Assembly (NCBI GenBank): GCA_963995525.1
Contig: OZ023205.1
Coordinates: 70,042,145-70,106,144, forward strand
Direction of reading: 5' to 3'
Length of the DNA: 64,000 nucleotides
DNA from: Escarpia spicata
Taxonomy: Eukaryota; Annelida; Polychaeta; Sabellida; Siboglinidae
Part shown: piece after piece, positions 1 through 9,581 of the stretch
How the letters are laid out: every line of letters starts with the position of its first letter
Position numbering within the stretch: position 1 is the first letter of the stretch
The notes under the pieces: generated by a model
The model's input: only the letters and a program-made list of their open reading frames with translations
What the model was told of the DNA's origin: nothing
Databases searched by the model: none
Program-made: the position numbers and the translations under genes

Positions 1-250
1 GTATCATAGAACATGCTTGGAATGTACTTTTTAACTTTCACGCCACCAAAATTATCACTTTATTTTCCATGCATATCACATAATAACTGGCTTATTAATT
101 ACTTTTAAAACTTCTTTTAGATGTAATACTAACAGTATGCAATAGCTGCACGATATTCTGGCCTACACCAGCTTCCAAATACAGCCGAAAAACCATCACC
201 CGTCGCTCAAATCACATTTTGGCAGTTTTTGTGATAAAACGGGCGTATTT

Positions 251-263
251 CTAATTGATCTCC
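251..263. other. MITE-less (empty) site in unit 1
   Basis: CTAATTGATCTCC is continuous here, while filled units read CTAATTTGGGG on the left and CCCCAAATAGATCTCC on the right. The same empty site is at 9832-9844 in unit 5. It defines the insertion point of the element. Confidence 0.9.
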
Positions 264-269
264 TGAATC

Positions 270-286
270 TTGCAAATCTTCACGAA
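270..286 (+). repeat. Internal 17-bp direct repeat, left copy (unit 1)
   Basis: TTGCAAATCTTCACGAA occurs here and again at 643-659, 373 bp downstream in the same unit. The downstream flanks are also loosely alike (AAGTTTGATTTATA against TTTTGGTATAAC). Confidence 0.8.
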
Positions 287-642
287 AGTTTGATTTATAT
301 CAAGCCATACATATAACTAGATTAACCACAAAGGGAAATTTGCACTGCCTCAATAACAATTAAAATATGCGTCATCAAACTGTGCACACCTCCAAGCTAA
401 ACAGCGCCTTGAGTTGGTTTAAACATGCTTATTCGGTACTTTATATTACATACGACGTTTGCCTGGTATGAATGGTACTGAGCACAGCATACAGGCCAAC
501 ACAGTATCTTACCGATATGGGAATAACATATATAGAATATTAACGAAATATATTTTTTGGTAATTTTTCATAAAATGTTGTATTCTTTTGCAAAAAATAC
601 ACAAAATCATTATTTTAAGCAGCATTTTATTGGACATGCACG

Positions 643-659
643 TTGCAAATCTTCACGAA
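643..659 (+). repeat. Internal 17-bp direct repeat, right copy (unit 1)
   Basis: Exact match to 270-286. In units 2, 3, 6, 7 and 9 this copy has drifted to CACGGA. Confidence 0.8.
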
Positions 660-2303
660 TTTTGGTATAACATAATGCCCACCAACTATGCTAAATAATC
701 TGAGGCAATCATGACCTATACGTCATTCGTGTTAGACTCCAGTAGGTGTCAAAAGCACAAGTCAGTCATTTCAACAATATTCACAGTATTGAAAGGCACA
801 GAGGCGTCTTTTGATGGTAACTACACTTATATTGTAGATAACGGGCTAAAATGCTGGGTGTAAATTGAGGTATATACATAGTACATTATGAAAACAAAAC
901 TGGGATGCCCAGTGGAACGTGTATCTTGCGTCACACAAATTGTTGTCCTAACCCCCCTTAAAATAACCATACTTTTACACAGGCGCAGATCTCTGCTTGA
1001 TACAGAGTGTCCAAACATCGCCACACGTCAATTACTTGGCCACTGTGTATTTCGCTGATGTATACACATTATTGGAAACAAGAGATACTACTGGCAAAAT
1101 AGTTAATTTCAGAAAGAAACAAACGTTTGACAAGGACATCCAAGACACGTGATAAAGGTTGTTGACAGTTGTGGCACCCAGTATCTCTTCAAGTACATCA
1201 ACGAGTCCATTGTCCTAATCATATTTTATTTAAACATCGCCAAATTCTTACAAGGGTACTAACAAACATTTCTGATGTTAAATATACGGTTATAACGTAA
1301 AAATACCAGTGGTAAAAACAGCTTCTTGTCAGAGTAATTGACGTCAGCCTACAGTTAGTTTAAGCTGCCTTGCCTTGTGCAAACTTCGGTATAATTCGGT
1401 TATATTAGAGCTGAAAAGCACACGATCGATGAAAATGATAGCATGCCAGTCCATGTACACAATTTCTACATATGACCCTTCTCTTAGGTGACTAGTTTTA
1501 ATTTTTATGGCTAAAAATGAACTAATTCGGATCATTGCGGTCGCTGCACATTTGGAGAGTCACACACTGTTATGATATTCTCTGTTAAATTCGTGGTATA
1601 TTTATGTAGATTCTCAATTGTTCTTCTTGTCTCAGTTAGTGTATGGATGTTGCTATAAAAAATAGGTGCTAGATGCCTGATTAGTAGAAGTGTGTGGACA
1701 ACTGGCTTCCTATGGTGGCCAACATTTCACTAAAATTAGGGCCGTGTTGGGGGGGGGAATAAAATGTTGCCTGCTTGCCCATTATTGCTTATTGTGCGAT
1801 CCAAGTATCATATATATAAAAGTGCCATATAATTAGGAAGGACAAGTTGGAACAGCAGAAATACCCACGTTAGTATTGGGGTTATGAAACACGCATTTAT
1901 AGATATCGCTTACAAAAATATAAATGATATAACTAAGGCGAAATTCATCCTACTGGAAATATGTCAATATTGTTGCACATGATGTAGATTTAAAAGAAAC
2001 TCCACGCCCTGACACATATACACTTTTTACACAAGCTTTCGTGGTACTCAGTATCATAGAACATGCTTGGAATGTACTTTTTAACTTTCACGCCACCAAA
2101 ATTATCACTTTATTTTCCATGCATATCACATAATAACTGGCTTATTAATTACTTTTAAAACTTCTTTTAGATGTAATACTAACAGTATGCAATAGCTGCA
2201 CGATATTCTGGCCTACACCAGCTTCCAAATACAGCCGAAAAACCATCACCCGTCGCTCAAATCACATTTTGGCAGTTTTTGTGATAAAACGGGCGTATTT
2301 CTA

Positions 2304-2756
2304 ATTTGGGGTAAGACCACATTTAAATTTTACATAGGCGGCCATTATAACGTTTCCTTCATTTCCTGCTAAATTTGATGAACACTTTTCTTGAAAATTT
2401 CACAGCATATTTAACCTCCATTGACACAAGTGCTGTGGAAAACTCGTAAAATTCTCATACCTCAGTTTTCAGAAAAATCCACCCAAACCTGACACCCTTC
2501 AATTTCGCCCCAATCTGGTGACGGATTTTGAAATATTGGTGCGTTCTGCAAAATAGCCATTGTGCGAATATGCGAGCGACTAGCGTATGTTTATTGCTAC
2601 CTCGTGAAAGATCTAATGTAGTAGTACATTTAGTATTCACTGGACTGACATGTGCCATGCCAAAGTGCTCGAACAAAATTCACACATGACACCAAAACGG
2701 TATTTTCAAGGGCACTCTTTCGGCGGACGAATCCTTAATGTGGTCTTACCCCAAAT
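2304..2756. mobile_element. MITE-like element in unit 2 (reference copy, 453 bp)
   Basis: This segment begins ATTTGGGGTAAGACCACATT and ends with its exact reverse complement, a perfect 20-bp terminal inverted repeat. Units 1 and 5 lack it precisely (net difference 451 bp), which shows it is an insertion. It has no transposase; its longest ORF is 73 codons on the minus strand. These traits fit a MITE or other non-autonomous DNA transposon. The flanks permit two readings: a 447-bp element (TGGGG...CCCCA) with 4-bp duplications AATT/AATA, or a 452-bp element flanked by TA. I do not recognise the superfamily from the termini. Confidence 0.8.
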
Positions 2757-3235
2757 AGATCTCCTGAATCTTGCAAATCTTCACGAAAGTTTGATTTATA
2801 TCAAGCCATACATATAACTAGATTAACCACAAAGGGAAATTTGCACTGCCTCAATAACAATTAAAATATGCGTCATCAAACTGTGCACACCTCCAAGCTA
2901 AATAGCGCCTTGAGTTGGTTTAAACATGCTTATTCGGTACTTTATATTACATACGACGTTTGCCTGGTATGAATGGTACTGAGCACAGCATACAGGCCAA
3001 CACAGTATCTTACCGATATGGGAATAAAATATATAGAATATTAACGAAATATATTTTTTGGTAATTTTTCATAAAATGTTGTATTCTTTTGCAAAAAATA
3101 CACAAAATCATTATTTTAAGCAGCATTTTATTGGACATGCACGTTGCAAATCTTCACGGATTTTGGTATAACATAATGCCCACCAACTATGCTAAATAAT
3201 CTGAGGCAATCATGACCTATACGTCATTCGTGTGC

Positions 3236-3251
3236 GACACCAGTAGGTGTC
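3236..3251. repeat. Short inverted repeat GACACC-AGTA-GGTGTC
   Basis: A perfect 6-bp stem with a 4-base loop, seen in the MITE-bearing units. In units 1 and 5 the left arm is GACTCC, which breaks one pair. Confidence 0.6.
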
Positions 3252-3321
3252 AAAAGCACAAGTCAGGCATTTCAACAATATTCACAGTATTGAAAGGCAC
3301 AGAGGCGTCTTTTGATGGTAA

Positions 3322-3338
3322 CTACAATTATATTGTAG
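3322..3338. repeat. Short inverted repeat CTACAAT-TAT-ATTGTAG
   Basis: A perfect 7-bp stem with a 3-base loop in most MITE-bearing units. In units 1 and 5 the left arm is CTACACT, one mismatch. Confidence 0.6.
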
Positions 3339-3399
3339 ATAACGGGCTAAAATGCTGGGTGTAAATTGAGGTATATACATAGTACATTATGAAAACAAA

Positions 3400-3414
3400 A
3401 CTGGGATGCCCAGT
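3400..3414. repeat. Short inverted repeat ACTGGG-ATG-CCCAGT
   Basis: A perfect 6-bp stem with a 3-base loop, intact in every unit I examined, including the short ones (899-913 in unit 1). Confidence 0.6.
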
Positions 3415-3839
3415 GGAACGTGTATCTTGCGTCACACAAATTGTTGTCCTAACCCCCCTTAAAATAACCATACTTTTACACAGGCGCAGATCTCTGCTTG
3501 ATACAGAGTGTCCAAACATCGCCACACGTCAATTACTTGGCCACTGTGTATTTCGCTGATGTATACACATTATTGGAAACATGAGATACTACTGGCAAAA
3601 TAGTTAATTTCAGAAAGAAACAAACGTTTGACAAGGACATCCAAGACACGTGATAAAGGTTGTTGACAGTTGTGGCACCCAGTATCTCTCCAAGTACATC
3701 AACGAGTCCATTGTCCTAATCATATTTTATTTAAACATCGCCAAATTCTTACAAGGGTACTAACAAACATTTCTGATGTTAAATATACGGATATAACGTA
3801 AAAATACCAGTGGTAAAAACAGCTTCTTGTCAGAGTAAT

Positions 3840-3847
3840 TGACGTCA
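3840..3847. promoter_or_regulatory. CRE-like palindrome TGACGTCA (unit 2 example)
   Basis: A perfect 8-bp match to the CREB/ATF palindrome, present in each unit except 22 and 23, where it reads TTACGTCA. A palindromic E-box, CACGTG, lies about 190 bp upstream (3647-3652). Binding is not shown by the sequence. Confidence 0.2.
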
Positions 3848-4316
3848 GCCTACAGTTAGTTTAAGCTGCCTTGCCTTGTGCAAACTTCGGTATAATTCGG
3901 TTATATTAGAGCTGAAAAGCACACGATCGTTGAAAATGATAGCATGCCAGTCCATGTACACAATTTCAACATATGACCCTTCTCTTAGGTGACTAGTTTT
4001 AATTTTTATGGCTAAAAATGAACTAATTCGGATCATTGCGGTCGCTGCACATTTGGAGAGTCACACACTGTTATGATATTCTCTGTTACATTCGTGGTAT
4101 ATTTATGTAGATTCTCAATTGTTCTTCTTGTCTCAGTTAGTGTATGGATGTTGCTATAAAAAATAGGTGCTAGATGCCTGATTAGTAGAAGTGTGTGGAC
4201 AACTGGCTTCCTATGGTGGCCAACATTTCACTAAAATTAGGGCCGTGTTGGGGGGGGGGGGGAAATAAAATGTTGCCTGCTTGCCCATTATTGCTTATTG
4301 TGCGATCCAAGTATCA

Positions 4317-4328
4317 TATATATAAAAG
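4317..4328 (+). promoter_or_regulatory. TATA-box-like motif (unit 2 example)
   Basis: TATATATAAAAG matches the eukaryotic TATA box consensus (TATAAAAG) and lies about 55 bp downstream of the poly-G tract in every unit. In AT-rich DNA such a match is common by chance, and no ORF of note follows on the plus strand. It is only a candidate start for a satellite transcript. Confidence 0.2.
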
Positions 4329-4556
4329 TGCCATATAATTAGGAAGGACAAGTTGGAACAGCAGAAACACCCACGTTAGTATTGGGGTTATGAAACACGC
4401 ATTTATAGATATCGCTTACAAAAATATAAATGATATAACTAAGGCGAAATTCATCCTACTGGAAATATGTCAATATTGTTGCACATGATGTAGATTTAAA
4501 AGAAACTCCACGCCCTGACACATATACACTTTTTACACAAGCTTTCGTGGTACTCA

Positions 4557-7062
4557 GTATCATAGAACATGCTTGGAATGTACTTTTTAACTTTCACGCC
4601 ACCAAAATTATCACTTTATTTTCCATGCATATCACATAATAACTGGCTTATTAATTACTTTTAAAACTTCTTTTAGATGTAATACTAACAGTATGCAATA
4701 GCTGCACGATATTCTGGCCTACACCAGCTTCCAAATACAGCCGAAAAACCATCACCCGTCGCTCAAATCACATTTTGGCAGTTTTTGTGATAAAACGGGC
4801 GTATTTCTAATTTGGGGTAAGACCACATTTAAATTTTACATAGGCGGCCATTATAACGTTTCCTTCATTTCCTGCTAAATTTGATGAACACTTTTCTTGA
4901 AAATTTCACAGCATATTTAACCTCCATTGACACAAGTGCTGTGGAAAACTCGTAAAATTCTCATACCTCAGTTTTCAGAAAAATCCACCCAAACCTGACA
5001 CCCTTCAATTTCGCCCCAATCTGGTGACGGATTTTGAAATATTGGTGCGTCCTGCAAAATAGCCATTGTGCGAATATGCGAGCGACTAGCGTATGTTTAT
5101 TGCTACCTCGTGAAAGATCTAATGTAGTAGTACATTTAGTATTCACTGGACTGACATGTGCCATGCCAAAGTGCTCGAACAAAATTCACACATGACACCA
5201 AAACGGTATTTTCAAGGGCACTCTTTCGGCGGACGAATCCTTAATGTGGTCTTACCCCAAATAGATCTCCTGAATCTTGCAAATCTTCACGAAAGTTTGA
5301 TTTATATCAAGCCATACATATAACTAGATTAACCACAAAGGGAAATTTGCACTGCCTCAATAACAATTAAAATATGCGTCATCAAACTGTGCACACCTCC
5401 AAGCTAAATAGCGCCTTGAGTTGGTTTAAACATGCTTATTCGGTACTTTATATTACATACGACGTTTGCCTGGTATGAATGGTACTGAGCACAGCATACA
5501 GGCCAACACAGTATCTTACCGATATGGGAATAAAATATATAGAATATTAACGAAATATATTTTGTGGTAATTTTTCATAAAATGTTGTATTCTTTTGCAA
5601 AAAATACACAAAATCATTATTTTAAGCAGCATTTTATTGGACATGCACGTTGCAAATCTTCACGGATTTTGGTATAACATAATGCCCACCAACTATGCTA
5701 AATAATCTGAGGCAATCATGACCTATACGTCATTCGTGTGCGACACCAGTAGGTGTCAAAAGCACAAGTCAGGCATTTCAACAATATTCACAGTATTGAA
5801 AGGCACAGAGGCGTCTTTTGATGGTAACTACAATTATATTGTAGAAAACGGGCTAAAATGCTGGGTGTAAATTGAGGTATATACATAGTACATTATGAAA
5901 ACAAAACTGGGATGCCCAGTGGAACGTGTATCTTGCGTCACACAAATTGTTGTCCTAACCCCCCTTAAAATAACCATACTTTTACACAGGCGCAGATCTC
6001 TGCTTGATACAGAGTGTCCAAACATCGCCACACGTCAATTACTTGGCCACTGTGTATTTCGCTGATGTATACACATTATTGGAAACAAGAGATACTACTG
6101 GCAAAATAGTTAATTTCAGAAAGAAACAAACGTTTGACAAGGACATCCAAGACACGTGATAAAGGTTGTTGACAGTTGTGGCACCCAGTATCTCTCCAAG
6201 TACATCAACGAGTCCATTGTCCTAATCATATTTTATTTAAACATCGCCAAATTCTTACAAGGGTACTAACAAACATTTCTGATGTTAAATATACGGATAT
6301 AACGTAAAAATACCAGTGGTAAAAACAGCTTCTTGTCAGAGTAATTGACGTCAGCCTACAGTTAGTTTAAGCTGCCTTGCCTTGTGCAAACTTCGGTATA
6401 ATTCGGTTATATTAGAGCTGAAAAGCACACGATCGTTGAAAATGATAGCATGCCAGTCCATGTACACAATTTCAACATATGACCCTTCTCTTAGGTGACT
6501 AGTTTTAATTTTTATGGCTAAAAATGAACTAATTCGGATCATTGCGGTCGCTGCACATTTGGAGAGTCACACACTGTTATGATATTCTCTGTTACATTCG
6601 TGGTATATTTATGTAGATTCTCAATTGTTCTTCTTGTCTCAGTTAGTGTATGGATGTTGCTATAAAAAATAGGTGCTAGATGCCTGATTAGTAGAAGTGT
6701 GTGGACAACTGGCTTCCTATGGTGGCCAACATTTCACTAAAATTAGGGCCGTGTTGGGGGGGGGGGGGGAATAAAATGTTGCCTGCTTGCCCATTATTGC
6801 TTATTGTGCGATCCAAGTATCATATATATAAAAGTGCCATATAATTAGGAAGGACAAGTTGGAACAGCAGAAACACCCACGTTAGTATTGGGGTTATGAA
6901 ACACGCATTTATAGATATCGCTTACAAAAATATAAATGATATAACTAAGGCGAAATTCATCCTACTGGAAATATGTCAATATTGTTGCACATGATGTAGA
7001 TTTAAAAGAAACTCCACGCCCTGACACATATACACTTTTTACACAAGCTTTCGTGGTACTCA
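4557..7062. repeat. Satellite unit 3, long form
   Basis: 2506 bp, 453-bp MITE, G tract of 14. Carries GTAGAAAACG (others GTAGATAACG) and GCGTCCTGC inside the MITE (others GCGTTCTGC), both shared only with unit 7. Confidence 0.97.
4810..5262. mobile_element. MITE-like element, unit 3 (453 bp)
   Basis: Same termini and insertion point as the unit 2 copy; GCGTCCTGC variant inside. Confidence 0.8.
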
Positions 7063-9581
7063 GTATCATAGAACATGCTTGGAATGTACTTTTTAACTTT
7101 CACGCCACCAAAATTATCACTTTATTTTCCATGCATATCACATAATAACTGGCTTATTAATTACTTTTAAAACTTCTTTTAGATGTAATACTAACAGCAT
7201 GCAATAGCTGCACGATATTCTGGCCTACACCAGCTTCCAAATACAGCCGAAAAACCATCACCCGTCGCTCAAATCACATTTTGGCAGTTTTTGTGATAAA
7301 ACGGGCGTATTTCTAATTTGGGGTAAGACCACATTTAAATTTTACATAGGCGGCCATTATAACGTTTCCTTCATTTCCTGCTAAATTTGATGAACTTTTT
7401 TTCTTTTCTTGAAAATTTCACAGCATATTTAACCTCCATTGACACAAGTGCTGTGGAAAACTCGTAAAATTCTCATATCACAGTTTTCAGAAAAATCCAC
7501 CCAAACCTGACACCCTTCAATTTCGCCCCAATCTGGTGACGGATTTTGAAATATTGGTGCGTTCTGCAAAATAGCCATTGTGCGAATATGCGAGCGACTA
7601 GCGTATGTTTATTGCTACCTCGTGAAAGATCTAATGTAGTAGTACATTTAGTATTCACTGGACTGACATGTGCCATGCCAAAGTGCTCGAACAAAATTCA
7701 CACATGACACCAAAACGGTATTTTCAAGGGCACTCTTTCGGCGGGTAATGGCGGACGAATCCTTAATGTGGTCTTACCCCAAATAGATCTCCTGAATCTT
7801 GCAAATCTTCACGAAAGTTTGATTTATATCAAGCCATACATATAACTAGATTAACCACAAAGGGAAATTTGCACTGCCTCAATAACAATTAAAATATGCG
7901 TCATCAAACTGTGCACACCTCCAAGCTAAACAGCGCCTTGAGTTGGTTTAAACATGCTTATTCGGTACTTTATATTACATACGACGTTTGCCTGGTATGA
8001 ATGGTACTGAGCACAGCATACAGGCCAACACAGTATCTTACCGATATGGGAATAAAATATATAGAATATGAACGAAATATATTTTTTGGTAATTTTTCAT
8101 AAAATGTTGTATTCTTTTGCAAAAAATACACAAAATCATTATTTTAAGCAGCATTTTATTGGACATGCACGTTGCAAATCTTCACGAATTTTGGTATAAC
8201 ATAATGCCCACCAACTATGCTAAATAATCTGAGGCAATCATGACCTATACGTCATTCGTGTGCGACACCAGTAGGTGTCAAAAGCACAAGTCAGGCATTT
8301 CAACAATATTCACAGTATTGAAAGGCACAGAGGCGTCTTTTGATGGTAACTACAATTATATTGTAGATAACGGGCTAAAATGCTGGGTGTAAATTGAGGT
8401 ATATACATAGTACATTATGAAAACAAAACTGGGATGCCCAGTGGAACGTGTATCTTGCGTCACACAAATTGTTGTCCTAACCCCCCTTAAAATAACCATA
8501 CTTTTACACAGGCGCAGATCTCTGCTTGATACAGAGTGTCCAAACATCGCCACACGTCAATTACTTGGCCACTGTGTATTTCGCTGATGTATACACATTA
8601 TTGGAAACAAGAGATACTACTGGCAAAATAGTTAATTTCAGAAAGAAACAAACGTTTGACAAGGACATCCAAGACACGTGATAAAGGTTGTTGACAGTTG
8701 TGGCACCCAGTATCTCTCCAAGTACATCAACGAGTCCATTGTCCTAATCATATTTTATTTAAACATCGCCAAATTCTTACAAGGGTACTAACAAACATTT
8801 CTGATGTTAAATATACGGATATAACGTAAAAATACCAGTGGTAAAAACAGCTTCTTGTCAGAGTAATTGACGTCAGCCTACAGTTAGTTTAAGCTGCCTT
8901 GCCTTGTGCAAACTTCGGTATAATTCGGTTATATTAGAGCTGAAAAGCACACGATCGTTGAAAATGATAGCATGCCAGTCCATGTACACAATTTCAACAT
9001 ATGACCCTTCTCTTAGGTGACTAGTTTTAATTTTTATGGCTAAAAATGAACTAATTCGGATCATTGCGGTCGCTGCACATTTGGAGAGTCACACACTGTT
9101 ATGATATTCTCTGTTACATTCGTGGTATATTTATGTAGATTCTCAATTGTTCTTCTTGTCTCAGTTAGTGTATGGATGTTGCTATAAAAAATAGGTGCTA
9201 GATGCCTGATTAGTAGAAGTGTGTGGACAACTGGCTTCCTATGGTGGCCAACATTTCACTAAAATTAGGGCCGTGTTGGGGGGGGGGGAATAAAATGTTG
9301 CCTGCTTGCCCATTATTGCTTATTGTGCGATCCAAGTATCATATATATAAAAGTGCCATATAATTAGGAAGGACAAGTTGGAACAGCAGAAACACCCACG
9401 TTAGTATTGGGGTTATGAAACACGCATTTATAGATATCGCTTACAAAAATATAAATGATATAACTAAGGCGAAATTCATCCTACTGGAAATATGTCAATA
9501 TTGTTGCACATGATGTAGATTTAAAAGAAACTCCACGCCCTGACACATATACACTTTTTACACAAGCTTTCGTGGTACTCA
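7063..9581. repeat. Satellite unit 4, long form with 469-bp MITE
   Basis: 2519 bp. The MITE keeps the 10-bp GGTAATGGCG segment and has a 6-bp T-rich expansion (AACTTTTTTTCTTTT instead of AACACTTTT). Also CATATCACAG for CATACCTCAG in the MITE and GAATATGAACG outside it. G tract of 11. Unit 8 is its counterpart. Confidence 0.97.
7316..7784. mobile_element. MITE-like element, unit 4 (469 bp, longer form)
   Basis: Keeps GGCGGGTAATGGCGG near the right end, where most copies have a single GGCGG, and has a 6-bp T-rich expansion near 7395-7410. The GCCATTA complement created here pairs with GGCCATTA near the left end, so this form may be closer to the original element. Confidence 0.8.

Larger units (their letters stand above)
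1..2050. repeat. Satellite unit 1, short form without MITE
   Basis: 2050 bp, with the uninterrupted site CTAATTGATCTCC at 251-263. G tract of 9 (1749-1757). It carries about 12 substitutions shared only with unit 5: C527, TTAGACTCC at 732-740, T766, C826, T1189, T1290, A1429, T1467, A1588 and T1862. It is therefore the most diverged unit type as well as the only one lacking the element. Confidence 0.97.
2051..4556. repeat. Satellite unit 2, long form
   Basis: 2506 bp with a 453-bp MITE. G tract of 13 followed by an extra A (GAAATAAA). Private variant AACATGAGATAC shared only with unit 6. It also has the AAATAGCGCC and TTCACGGATT variants shared with units 3, 6, 7 and 9. Used below as the reference for short motifs. 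Confidence 0.97.
1..9581. repeat. Higher-order repeat, copy A (units 1-4)
   Basis: Four successive units whose order of private variants is reproduced in units 5-8: a MITE-less unit, then a unit with AACATGAGATAC and an extra A after poly-G, then a unit with GTAGAAAACG and GCGTCCTGC, then a unit with the 469-bp MITE. Copy A is 9581 bp and copy B is 9584 bp. The differences I found are G-tract lengths (9/13/14/11 in A against 12/13/13/12 in B) and two substitutions in unit 4 against unit 8 (GCATGC for GTATGC at about 7198, and TTTTTTGG for TTTTGTGG). The comparison was by eye and is not exhaustive. Confidence 0.9.

Noticed and set aside
827..1024. 65-codon minus-strand ORF repeated in every unit, considered as a satellite-encoded gene
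   Set aside because: No recognisable domain or signal, short for a 2.5-kb unit, and its repetition follows from sequence homogenisation alone. Copies differ by changes such as I to V and L to F with no sign of constraint.
1344..1535. 63-codon minus-strand ORF repeated in most units
   Set aside because: Variation is mainly amino-acid-changing, and unit 16 carries a frameshift that destroys it. No family resemblance recognised.
2190..2290. GCCTACACCAGC... considered as the start of a 5S rRNA gene
   Set aside because: Beyond the first few bases it does not follow the 5S pattern and no internal control region is visible.
2455..2676. 73-codon minus-strand ORF inside the MITE, considered as a transposase remnant
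   Set aside because: Too short, no catalytic motif visible, C-terminus differs between copies (EV against VI), and unit 17 has a frameshift. Better seen as chance coding potential in a non-autonomous element.
3045..3072. Sm-site-like ATTTTTTGG followed by GGTAATTTTTC, considered as a spliced-leader or snRNA gene in a tandem array
   Set aside because: No snRNA or spliced-leader hallmark around it, the run itself is one of the most variable sites among units, and T-rich matches are expected in this AT-rich sequence.
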